Made by a program: the position numbers and the translations under genes. Below are positions 1 to 11,464 of a stretch of DNA of 64,000 nucleotides, piece by piece (position 1 is the first letter of the stretch; every line of letters begins with the position of its first letter). Origin of the DNA: Lingula anatina (lineage: Eukaryota > Brachiopoda > Lingulata > Lingulida > Lingulidae). The notes below the pieces were generated by a model, which searched no databases, was not told the origin of the DNA, and saw only the letters and a list, made by a program, of their open reading frames with translations. Location of the stretch: positions 124,001 through 188,000 of the forward strand of contig NW_019775822.1 in NCBI RefSeq assembly GCF_001039355.2. The letters are read 5' to 3'.

Positions 1-3000
1 GGACATCCGCCTTGAATGGTCGGTGTTGGGGACGGAGTCACCGTTGTCCTGCTGTCCCGATGCTTTTTGCAGATGAAATTTACCCGTTCGCCACAGTTAT
101 CGTCATTCCAATGTCCTGTATTCATAAATGTTACTAGCTTTCACAGAATATAATTTGAACATTGCCCAACGTTGAACTAAGGTAATTTGCCAGCTCCAAA
201 GCTAGACTTGTAAAATGCCTAAGGATTATTGATTGTCGGTCAGGATGCGCAATTTACTCGTATATGGAAGTCACCTCGCTGTCTTTTTACAGCGTTCGCC
301 AAAAGTTCGACTACCAAAATTGACTTAGTCTCTTTGTCGACAAACAAGGGCTATCTACTGTACGTACTATACTACTGTGTGTGATATATACATTTTATGC
401 GTAGTCATTACTTTTTTCAAAAGCAGAAATCACCTCGTTTTGTTTTTAGGTGCACTTATCAAAACAGATTAATGAGGATTCGAGGATGAAGATTTAAGGA
501 TAAAAAATTTGTGAAGTGGCTCAACAAAAAAAGAAGTCTCTTCTAAATAAAAAACGAGTTAAATAAAAATTCCTGGAAATCAAGACCAGCGTGTACCTGA
601 GTCAGTGACGATGTCGACACATTTCTGGCCTCCGTTGTAGTCGTTGGGTTCATCAGGTCCCCATGCTATGAAATCAGTGACAGTTCCATCTGACCATCTG
701 AGGAAAGATTCATTAATATTTCATAAAATAGCTGGTCGTTTACTGAATAAAATAATTAAATTAAATTAAAGTCAAAGGCATGAATTGTTTTGGGCGTCCG
801 TTACTTTGGCTAAATCTCTACTTCTTTACGCATTCAAGAATTGATACTTACGGAAAGGAAAAAAAAACTATCTGTAAAGTACAATAAAGTACGTTTTTAT
901 TCAAGATGATAAAATCCATGTTTGAAGGCATAACATAGTTATGCATACAAACATGCAAATGAAATAAAAAATGATGAAGCAACCGTGTATGTTATACATA
1001 AGAATATTGTAAGTCAGATATGGTGGTTTATAAATAAATAAAAAGACACACATCTGATTTACGAATGAGCATTGAAATATGAATCTTACTTGTAGCTTTC
1101 CAAGTCCAGTTCGTTTAAGCCTATCCAGTATTTGTAGACACTGGTCTTTCCAATCTGAATAGAGGTATAACAGAAATGGTTTATATGTAGCAAGAAAATG
1201 GTATTCAAATGGCCTATAGTTGTTTATCCTACAGCCAATTCCCTACTCTTTTTGCAAGAAAAAACGAGGAAAAGAAAAATATGATATAAGCCAAGCAATG
1301 CCAATTTGAAAGCAATAAATTAAAAAAATACGAATCTTGGTTTTACCGAATATGTTGAAGTAAAGTATCCTATACCCTTATAAAACCAGTACATAGATAC
1401 TCTTCAACGGGCACATTTTAATGACGTCAGTAATTTTACTAAATGAACAGGAATTCTTTCCAACCACGAATTCTGATAGGAACAGGGAATGGATAGAAAA
1501 AAAAACACAGAAAGAATTCAAAGATTTAAAAGGAAAAGAAAATCACCAAACCTGCTGCACTAAAAAGTTGCTCTCATTAGTGTTATGTATGCTGACCAGG
1601 TCCCCCGCGTTCTGCATACAGTACTCTCTGGCCTCGTACCAAGACTTCGTGGCATCCACGCCGTATTTGGGGCTGAGGAAATAGCAGTACTCTCCATAGG
1701 AGTGCCAGGTTGGATCACAGTGTGGATCTACACGATAAACACTTATAATGAAAATCATATATACATATACCGGATCTTTATGGTGGGAACACCGGATCAT
1801 AAGAAAATCTCAACGGATCTAAAAACACCCGGTCATTATAGTAAAACGCGGGCATTTAATTTAAAACAACAGATCGTAACTTAAAACAACAGATCCTAGC
1901 GATACGTACTGCAGTTCAAAAAATTGAAAAAAACNGATCTACACGATAAACACTTATAATGAAAATCATATATACATATACCGGATCTTTATGGTGGGAA
2001 CACCGGATCATAAGAAAATCTCAACGGATCTAAAAACACCCGGTCATTATAGTAAAACGCGGGCATTTAATTTAAAACAACAGATCGTAACTTAAAACAA
2101 CAGATCCTAGCGATACGTACTGCAGTTCAAAAATGAAAAAAATGTCGTACATCTTATGCGTTAACACAAAGGGACCCAATTTGTCAAAAGAATCTCCTGT
2201 TAGTTTCCATTTGATTGCCTTGCCAATAGCAAGACCGCTTATTAAAGTTATTTCAGTTTTTTCAACAGTAGAGTATTAGATGCATATGGAAATCGCAAAT
2301 CCATCATCTTTTACGAAAACAACATCTTTTATGATGCTTTCAGATATCAATAGGACCAAGTGAATTAAATATAGTTCCAACATGTCCATAGTATGCGACT
2401 GGCCTGTTTGGCAATAACTTCTACAGACAATGCACGGTAAAATGCCAAAGCATTGATATGACATGTAACTTACTTGGTGTAGGTGACACTGTGCGTGCAG
2501 TTGACAACAAGGGATCGCCTGTAACAATTACATAATAAATGAGATGAGAAAATGCTACTGAACAACGAAAGGTGCTTATTAAGGGTGCCCAGGTCTCACA
2601 TGGGACGATTTTAAGTTTTCTAGATACCTAACAAGCTGTGCCTAGAAATAAAAAATGAAATGCTGATGGGGCAATGGGCATCTTTTTGTTAAAAAATCTT
2701 TTAAGAGAGAGGGATTTATCACGAGACCAAAGTAAAATTTTACATTGAAGTACAACGAAGAAAGTAAACCTTTCCTTTCAGTTGGAGCCTACCTTTCTTC
2801 AGTTGACACAAAACGCTTCTCCTTGAGTAGCAATTGGCGTCATTCCACTTTCCGCCGTGGCGGTTAAATAAAACGCACTTTTCCTGCCCGTTGACGTCAT
2901 TTGGTTCCCCTTTTCCCCAGTTGGTAAAGTCCACTATCGAATTGTCCGACCAAGCATAGCGACCACTTTGGTCTGGCATCGACAATCCGATCCAATATAA

Positions 3001-3920
3001 GTCGTAGCTATTTCTGAAAGATGATTGGAAATTCGATATTTCTTATCATGCACATATTAGCCAACCAAAGCAATTACACTGAGTGATACCCAATATTTGA
3101 GTGCATAACATATTATGAAGGTGAAGAAAAAATTGAGTAAGTAACTTGGGAAGTAGCTTTAAAAACTTGAATCCAATTTAAGAGTCAGTATTAAAAGCAT
3201 ATATTGATACAATGATGTCAGTTCGAAACTTTTCATCTGATAGGAAAAGGTCTAGATTGTTTGCAAAACACTACGGTTGTCACCTTTCAACAAAATCCTT
3301 ACAATGTATAGGAGTAAACACTTGTTGAATATAAGTCTATCTGATACAGCACGATAAAGTAAGTGAATATGGGCCAAAAGTTAAAAAATTAAGCCACAAG
3401 TCTTGTGCTTGCTCCCTTACGTATACGATGTGACGTCAGTGCCGTTTCCAAACTGTTCAATGCTGTGAAAGCTGGCAAGATCGCCCCCTATCGCCCGGCA
3501 GAAGTCTCGAGCCTCGAACCATGTTAGTTTGTTGTCACCGTACATACGTTCCCGCTATAATACATTAAAAAGTAAAACTGTTTAAATTGTCTTGTTCGTC
3601 CTTGTTTTAGTCCGCTCTATAAAACAAATCTAAATGATCAAGAATAACATACCAAGTCAAACAGTATTTTATAGCCTGGAGAAATTTATCAAAATTTTAG
3701 TACACTTTTAAATTTTATAAAATTAGTCCCTTTTTCGCACACACCAACCTTGTAACAGAAATCTCCAACTTCTTTCCATCCGTAAACCTTTGGGCATTCA
3801 AGCGCCACAGGTGTAGTCGTTGATAGTGCATTACTCACTGCTAGTCTCAATGCTTGGTCGGACGGAATCCCAACATTACCGCTAGATGCAAATTTGCCTA
3901 TATCAAAGGCGAATAAATTA

Positions 3921-3951
<31 letters not shown>

Positions 3952-5981
3952 GAAAGACAAATCAGTTTTCCCTCCTCGTGACTTGAGTCTTTCATTTCTA
4001 ATTTGGCATCGAATAAAAATCCCAATAAAAAAATGAGGTAGAGAAAGTGAACATCTTTCTCGTTTTTGTTCCTGAGCAGAAATTGTAAGTAGCACAAAGC
4101 GTTGCGGGTTTACGGGAAAATACGTAGCAAGGCGAGAAATATTACTGAATGGCACTGAGATAAATATCTCAGTACAGTCGGTTAGGGCCACCACAGCATT
4201 GTCCTCATATCAGGTAATTGAAAGGTCCAGCTAATTAACATTGATAAACGGTTAATATATTACTTAATATATATATTACTTAAAGATTACTATCTCAGAC
4301 TATGAAAAAGTCCAATCTGCCCCCCCCCTTCCCAGACTATAAGAAATTGTTTTAAACCACTACAAAGGAACTTCACACATGAATTACATGAGATTTTTTC
4401 AGCGGGCCTTAATGAATTGGGGGGGGGGGGAGGGTGGTATCCGATTATCCAACAGGGGCCTTCAGTATAAAATTCCGATAAAACAGGTAAATGCTGAGAA
4501 ATATTAAATGTCCAATCAGCCTTGGGCGCTGTAGCTCCGAAATCAATCAATGTATCTACGGACATGCACATCAAATAGGTATTTATATCTTCGTCTTATC
4601 GCCATTCCCTTGTTCGGGTATAAACTTGAGATAAGAGCGTTCTATTAAAGTTGTAAGAAGGATGAGGTTAATATTGATATCTAGTCTAATATAAGCTGCC
4701 GAGTCACCTATTGTTGATTGATAACACCATTGTAAATGTTACCTTAAACTACTGTGCCTTATTTATCGAGATGTAGGCCTACATGGGTACTGAAAAATCA
4801 TTGAAACTAAATCAAAACTAAATATTTGTTGCTGGAAACGAGTGGACAGAATAACAATTTGTCATTTACGTAGATAAATAAATATATTTGGGCATAAAAC
4901 GTCGGAAGTTGTTCAAATATCTAAATAGGAATAATTCAAATCTATAAGGTTTATCAATAGTCCGATAACCTAACAAGACCTCAGCAACGTTTAAACAAGT
5001 AAGTCATAATCGAAAACCTTTTTGTGTGTATAAGTTCACTTTATAACCGCTCTACAACTGGACATCACAAAAATACTCTAACTACGGGTTAATAAATCCC
5101 TGAGATGACTTCCCCCAAAGTCAATATTTGTATAGTATTGTCGCGTTATTCTATGTGCAAGTCGTCCTATCAGCGAACAGGGCAAGGCATCATACCTTAT
5201 CGAGATTGTGTATTCTGACTGACAATTGTAAGGAAGGCAAAGAATGAATTAACTCGCACGAAAAGATAGTCAGCACTAAATTAATTTTGAATGTAGACCC
5301 ACTCGGGTCTGATTACATATCCTAGTTTATTACTGCTGCCCTCTCTTAGTCTTAGATGTTTTCTGCTGTGGACAAAATTATATTTTTCTATGACGGATTT
5401 TAATGACATTCTAGATTAGGGGACTCATGAGTAAAAATAAGAGTTCTATAAATTTTTTCATATGTGCCATTGTAATTTAATTAGACTTGCCAGGTGATTT
5501 TATTCAAAAGAGATTCACAGCACACGGCTTCGGCTCTAATTTGCATATGCGCGCTCTTAGTGTTTACTTTAAAAAATCCTAACTAATTCTATTTGACCTA
5601 TACCCTGAGTTTCAGGTCTGTATATATATATGGTAATTGGAAAATTGGGCAGTTAAGAAACAGGTCCGCGTTGGCTTTGACTCTCTTGGACTCAAAAGAT
5701 TTTTAAAAATTCCACTTAACTATTGCGAGTTAAAACCCTTTTTTTTTTCTTTAACTTTACTCCGGCACAAGACTTAACAAGTCTCCACTTTGACATAGGG
5801 TTATAAAATGTTAAATGTTAAAAATATGCCGTCTTTTAGTCCTAAATTTTACCAAGTTTGAATATAACACACAGGCAATGAACCGACCAACAAAAGATTC
5901 TAGAAAAAATATTTACATACCTTGAAATACGAAGGCAATTGCAAACAACAGATAATAGCAATAAATAAGATAACCCATCAT
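1..5981 (-). CDS. Secreted multi-CTLD C-type lectin (5' part, continues beyond window start)
   Basis: Exons in transcript order: 5981-5921, 3897-3749, 3554-3421, 3013-2793, 2518-2474, 1727-1552, 1154-1090, 697-597, 115-1; the splice phases all agree. Exon 1 gives a hydrophobic signal peptide (MMGYLIYCYYLLFAIAFVFQ). A short linker precedes CTLD1 (exons 2-4), which contains YWIGLS, EPND and WND. Exon 5 is a 15-residue Ser/Thr/Pro linker. CTLD2 (exons 6-9) contains YWIGLNELD, EPNDYN and WNDDNC. A second Thr/Pro linker follows, and the residues GGCP suggest a third domain beyond the window. EPN plus WND is the calcium-dependent mannose-type sugar site, so both domains should bind sugar. The likely role is extracellular glycan recognition (innate immunity or mucus). 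The architecture resembles mannose-receptor-like lectins, but no membrane segment is visible in the part present. Assembly damage lies in the intron just 5' of the 1727 boundary (see the repeat at 1725-2131). The signal-peptide intron is about 2 kb. Confidence 0.9.
1725..2131. repeat. Near-identical ~200-bp direct copies separated by a single N
   Basis: Bases 1725-1934 are followed by one N at 1935 and then the same sequence again from 1936. The copies differ only near the right edge, in an A-run context. The duplicated unit includes the splice acceptor and first bases of a lectin exon. A lone N between two copies points to a scaffolding or haplotype-overlap artefact rather than a biological repeat. 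Confidence 0.85.
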
Positions 5982-6654
5982 CGCAACGTGTGGCCCAAGC
6001 GACAAACTTGAAGTAATAACCAAATCTATAACATATTCAATATAATATAATATAGAAATACATATGTATAGATATTCATTGATTGTTATTAGATCGTAAG
6101 ATAGCGAGAAAGCTGTTTAAATCCCATGTGATGTACTTGACTGTGGTCTAAGTAGAAGTGAACTGCGATAACATCCACGAAGAGCACTTATTAATTAAGG
6201 AACAATCCTTGCTATCTTGTCAATATTAATTTTAACGATCACATGGACTGCTTGGAAACAATAACAAAATAACCGATGATCATACGAGTGAGAAATTGAA
6301 CCGACGCAAATGAGGATAAAAAAACAGGAGGAACAGTTTTGTGTTAAATGAGATGTTTAAAAACGTATTTCCTTTCTGTTCGTTCTGCATGTGTTTTACT
6401 GTAATTATGAAATTCGGTGATAACGGCATTATGCTGACCAAGGAAAACTCAGTCCATATAGTAGAAAGAGAGAGAGCGTGCGTTAATATGTATGCTAATA
6501 TGTATGTGTGACTGAGGGAAAGAATGATTAAGTTTTAACTGATTTTCCAATCACAGAAAGTAAGGAAACCCAGATTTGTACCAAGTTAATATTTTTGCCT
6601 TTGAAAGGTGCCCAGTAATTTTGATTTGTACGTGTGAAAATAAGTGGCCGAAGT

Positions 6655-6905
6655 AGGGAAATATCGCTTAGGGACCATTCCCACAGATATTTGGATCGAT
6701 CCATCTCCCTGGGGAGTCTCACTAAATTGCTGTCAGCTTAACCGGCTTAAATGTCTGTCACGCCTACTAAAAGTTGTAAGGGGGTAATTAACTTTCGTGC
6801 GCGCTCGACTCCCTCTTGAAATGATAGCAATTTAGCCTGAACCCCCAGGGAGTTAGGTCAATCCAGATGGATCGATCTAAGTATGGGAACCCAGTCTTAG
6901 ACAAT
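6655..6905. repeat. Imperfect inverted repeat (foldback/MITE-like)
   Basis: The left arm around 6660-6735 contains GATCGATCCATCT, then CCCTGGGG, then CTAAATTGCT. Its reverse complement recurs at about 6826-6900 in the same order, with a ~14-nt insertion in the right arm. The arms are roughly 70 nt and the central spacer about 90 nt. No transposase is present. A non-autonomous foldback element is the simplest reading. Confidence 0.6.
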
Positions 6906-6924
6906 AAAGCCACTCTTCATGTGG

Positions 6925-6968
6925 TAGAGAGAGAGAGAGAGAGAGAGGGAGTGTGTGTGTGTGTGTGT
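6925..6968. repeat. (GA)n / (GT)n compound microsatellite
   Basis: An AG run at about 6925-6948 is followed by a TG run at about 6951-6968. It is simple-sequence DNA abutting the foldback element. Confidence 0.9.
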
Positions 6969-7519
6969 TTGTTTGGGTTTTGAGAATATGCATATTATTT
7001 ATTTATTTTTTTATTTGCTTACTTTTAAAACTAATACCAAAAATCCATTTAATAATTATTTATTTACAAATTTTACAAAAACAGAATCAGAACATTATAC
7101 TGATACTCATTTAAATGTTTCTTTTTTAACAGACCAAAGTCTTCTTTGAACCAAACGAACGTATAACTTTCATCAAATGCGTTTGTATTTTGACTAAGTA
7201 TACGCTGTAACTATGATACCATTATGCCATCATTATTCGTGTACATAAATACTTTGGAGTCTGCCAACCTGCAAACTAGGATAAATACACTATGATAAAT
7301 ATACTCAGCCATTTTTGATAATAAATCATGGCATAAACATTACAGTTTCGAAATGTTTTATTGTTTTTATCATCTATTTTCTCTTGCAACTGTTGCTGAG
7401 TTTATGGAATCAGCCAAACTTTAAAATCTTAAGTAATATTTATTCTCTGTTCCATGTTTTTATCACACTAAAAAATAATTTTTTTAAGCATGGACCATCA
7501 CTAAATACTGCACTGCCAT

Positions 7520-10500
7520 CTATTCTTCTGCAGCCTCATCTTTGGCAGTGTCGTGCACTGCTTCACGCTCCTCACCAACTTTATCCTCCATAATATTAGC
7601 CAGCCCAGTGGCTGGGTCAACGCTATTGTCCTCTCCGTCTGTGGCACTGGTGGTACCTGTGTCACTCTCTGAAGTATCTAAATAATAATAATAATTTATA
7701 CAGTTTTATCAGAGAATGCATTTTGTAAACATAATTGCACAACATTGCCTTAATTACCTTTACAAAAATTAAGGGATAAACATTCTAATAATCTTTTTTT
7801 TTCTTTTGTTTGAACATTTTATTTACACAAGGAACAGCAACAGTAAATATGTATTGCAGTTTAAAAGTTGGAACCGAATAAAAAAATTGGTGAAGCTAAC
7901 ATAAAATCTGTTTCTTTTTTTAATCATTTTGCCATACCTTTGCTGGAGTCCCCAGTTTTAGTCCCTTCAGTTTTCACCTCCTCCTCTTTCTTCTCTTCCA
8001 CGTGGGGGGTGGGGGGCAAAGGGGTGGGGTCACTGGGGGGTGTAGGGGGTGGCACATAGGGGGGTGGGTATATCACTTCCTTTTCAGATATTAGTTCCTA
8101 TTAAGTAGAAACAGTAGATTGAATAAGTAAAATAAAATATAATTTGCCACTGAAGTTATTCAGATTTTTTAAAATACAATTTTGAGGAAAACATGATATT
8201 TCACTTCAGAGTATTTTTGGCAAATAACACAGAGCAAATATGGTGCTGTCATAACAAGTATGTTCCTTAGTCCAAGCATGCCCTTAAATGCCAAATGTGA
8301 TTTTTTTTTTGTAAAAAAAGTTCATGAACTTTTTTCTATCTTAGCCATAACTGCTGCCACCCCATGAAAATTACATAATGCTTATTTTACATAGGAAATA
8401 TAATTCTAATATTCAAAATAAAGATAAAGTTAGCTAGTTTCAATACTTAAAATGTTTTTCCATATTCACCTCTTTGTTATCTTTATAATATTGCAACATT
8501 TACCTTAACTATTGTTTGTATTTTGTCCTTGGTTTCATCACTGAGTTCAATGTCTTGTATCACACTCCAGTAACCCTTGGGAGACATGGTAGTAGGGAAG
8601 GAAAACACCAGACCTTCTGGAACACCATACCAACCTGAAACAAAAATGTGGACTAGTCTAATGCTAAATATAACACTAGTGGGTTTTAGGAAATATGGAT
8701 GTTGAAAAACAAAAGAATTTCCCCTAAGGGACATTGTAAAAGCACAGATATAATGCATATATGAAACTACTGTATAATTTTGCCCTATGAAAGTGTCTTG
8801 AAGGAGACACAGTTGTCTGGGATAAAATTTCCTCTTTGAGACAGCCAACCCCCCACAAATGAAATGCCATATTAGTGGTGTAGGCAATGTTATAGTGTGT
8901 CACAGCAGGTCCCTCAGCAAAGATGTTCTTTTCAAAGAATGAAAACTAGACTACAGATTGGTAAGAAAGAATCACCAAATGAATGTCATCAGTTTTTTCC
9001 TAATAATTAAGCTATCAAGAAAACGTCAGATTACAATAAATTATACTTAAAAAAAGGAAAGGTAGCCCTACCTTCAGAGGCCACTCCCATTGACCACATC
9101 TGACCACTGGGGGACCCATTCCACCAATGAGCAAGCTGGCTGACCACTGCAGCCGCCTTGGACAATGACGGCTTTTTCCTCAAGGCCTTTCCAACCATCT
9201 CCCCTCGGGCTGCAAGTTCTTCTGGGAATTCCTTCTCCAGCCACTTGTTGTCGTGAACAAGCTCAACGGCAGATCGAGAGAAAAAAGGAGGCCCCCAGAT
9301 GGCCCCATCATAATTATGGGTTCGCGCAAGGGACATATCAGCATAGCTTGTCCCACCTACGTTGCCCCATACTATAATGTCTACCACATCTGCAGAATTT
9401 ACTTTCAGCCGTTCTGAAATGATGGCCTTCGCGTGATTTTCAACCATACGGGAAAGCGCTACGATATTCTGGCGTGGTATCTGGGTAATATGTTGATGGA
9501 GAATGAATGTGTTGAAGTTCACAGGGCCCTCTCCCGCCACCAACACACGGGCGTTCTTTTTGGCAACCTCATCCAACACATGGCCATAGTTTGTAAAACA
9601 GTCAGCGTTTCTTTTATACCAGTCATCTTTACTTTCCTCATCACTTTTTACAATATCGTCCAAGAAAATGATGGCTGAGCAGTCCATGAAAGCTTCCTTG
9701 GGATTTGTCATCACTGAAACTTTGCGTAACAGCCCATGTGCCAAATCGATAGCTTCCATTTGAACACCTTCTAAATATTCCATATTCTCCGCAGTGTCAA
9801 GCAAATGTAGTGAAATCTCTGTCCCCTTCCCAAACACATCACCTTGGCCAATACTACTTATCATATGGTAGCAGACATCGCAGCTGGCATTGGTGATGCA
9901 CACTTTCAGTGGACGTGACCTTGACCTAAATTCCTCTTCTTCTTTATCAACTTCAATCTTGACTTTCAAGTTTTCTTCCCCTATTTTCTTCATGTCATCA
10001 CTGACAAAATCTGATTTTATGCCATAGTAACCTTCAAAAGTGAAAAGACAGAATATTAAACTGGGGATGCTTTAACTTTTAAAATGAACAGACAGGATGT
10101 TGAAATCACTCAAAATATTATACTGTACAAATAACAATAAATGAATAAATAAATTATTCTATTGTTTCTTTGACACATTATGATTTTACAGGAAAACACT
10201 CACCATAAGCATACTCCTGGAAGTCATTAGCGCCACCTATCAACACCCCCTTGCCACCTCTGTCCACCAGTTCACGCCATACCAGTGGAGAGGAACCATG
10301 TATGAATCCCCGCTCTTTGCAGGTACTTTCCAACCAATTCTGAAAATTAAGGTGTATGCATTGTATTAGTTCATTAAGAGGTTGTGATTAATTTTATTGC
10401 TCTAAAGAAATTACAGTAAATAACAGAGCATTTATTTTTTTGCAAGAGATCTAGAAAAAAAAGGGATCGTTATTCAATTGGTACAAGAAATTAACTGTCC

Positions 10501-11211
10501 AACCATTAATTTCTCATAAGAATTATGTAGTAAAACATCTTATTTTCCAACCACTTACTCTCCCTACATGTTCTGCGTATACTTTTACAATACAGTAACT
10601 CTGGAATATTGAGTGTGACAGGTCATTTTAAGATACAGTTGTAATTTGATTATTTTTTAAAGAATTTCAACCATTCAAATTTTTTACATCAATATATCAA
10701 CCCATTCTATAACAACATTGAACAGCCTACCTGCCATTTGTCTGGCTGAACGACAATCTTGTGTAATTTGAAATCCTCCAAATTATCTGCTAACGTGTCT
10801 GCCAGCAGTTCACACCTGGCAAAGTATGGGCAGTTCGCCGCACCTGGAACCAATTTAAACATAAAAAAACTTCAAATTTACGTATTATTTTATTGTTACT
10901 ATTTATTTGGACTATGCAATGCAAAGTAGCATTAAGAAGCATAAAGCACAAATGCACATTACTGCAAATATGTATTTGTTATTTTCATGTAAAACGTTCT
11001 GATTGCAACTGAAAGTTGAAACGGTGAATAATTTTTGACATTGCCAGGTTCAATTTATGAAACCCAAATAATTGAAATCCGTCATTCTATTTTTTCATCA
11101 ACGTTATGATGACAAACCTACAATATATTCGCATACATTGCATTAAATAGTTAATTGTGCAGTCATTTCTGAAGTCAAAATAATCCTACCTGCTAGCACG
11201 ATCTTCGCCAT
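7520..11211 (-). CDS. MDH1B: Putative malate dehydrogenase 1B (MDH1B), likely pseudoenzyme
   Basis: Exons in transcript order: 11211-11190, 10843-10731, 10339-10204, 10031-9072, 8634-8504, 8097-7938, 7677-7520. They join in phase to 559 aa. The start [23 protein letters not shown], the N-terminal extra domain and the MDH-like core match the MDH1B family, whose vertebrate members are linked to motile cilia. The core keeps MDH landmarks but has lost chemistry. At the catalytic Asp/Arg segment it reads RMVENHAK (Val287, His290). At the catalytic His it reads WGNVGG (Val315). The 28-residue spacing between the two catalytic positions is exactly that of cytosolic MDH. The glycine-rich NAD loop is also replaced (TNASCDV). 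The C-terminus is Pro-rich ([15 protein letters not shown]) and then acidic, ending DEAAEE. It shares a head-to-head promoter with NIFK; an X-box-like site lies just upstream of its ATG. It is unlikely to be an active dehydrogenase. Confidence 0.93.
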
Positions 11212-11464
11212 TTTGTTTGTTGTTGCCAGGCGATAAGAGAGACATCTATCGACAACACAGAGGGTCGAGAATAACTTTGAGAGTATATCGATTAACTTTT
11301 TTCACTCCTGAAATTGGTTGTTATTTCAGGTCAGATTAAATCCGTATATTGTGTTTAAATAGATTAAAATATAGAGTTTCGGTATCATTTAGTGTAACTC
11401 TTATCTTAGGCCGAAATTTGTTCAAATTACCCATGAGCCTCTACTCACATGGTCCAACGTCAAC
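11212..11464. promoter_or_regulatory. Shared head-to-head promoter region MDH1B / NIFK, with X-box-like site
   Basis: The two start codons are 253 bp apart on opposite strands, so the promoters must overlap or lie close together. GTTGCC-A-GGCGAT at 11222-11234 matches the RFX X-box pattern RYYNYY-N-RRNRAC except for the last base. It lies 11 bp upstream of the MDH1B ATG, so it may be in the 5' UTR. No clear TATA box is seen. Confidence 0.5.

Larger units (their letters stand above)
5982..7519. other. Intergenic region between lectin and MDH1B
   Basis: No coding region was recognised. The right part should hold the MDH1B 3' UTR; reverse-strand AATAAA signals are seen as TTTATT, for example near 7356 and 7439. 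The left part is the lectin 5' flank, with TATAAT-like AT-rich sequence around 6030-6060. A foldback element lies at 6655-6905 and GA/GT microsatellites follow it. Confidence 0.6.

Noticed and set aside
9165-9678. Plus-strand frames opposite the large MDH1B exon
   Set aside because: Shadows of the MDH1B coding frame; no independent support.
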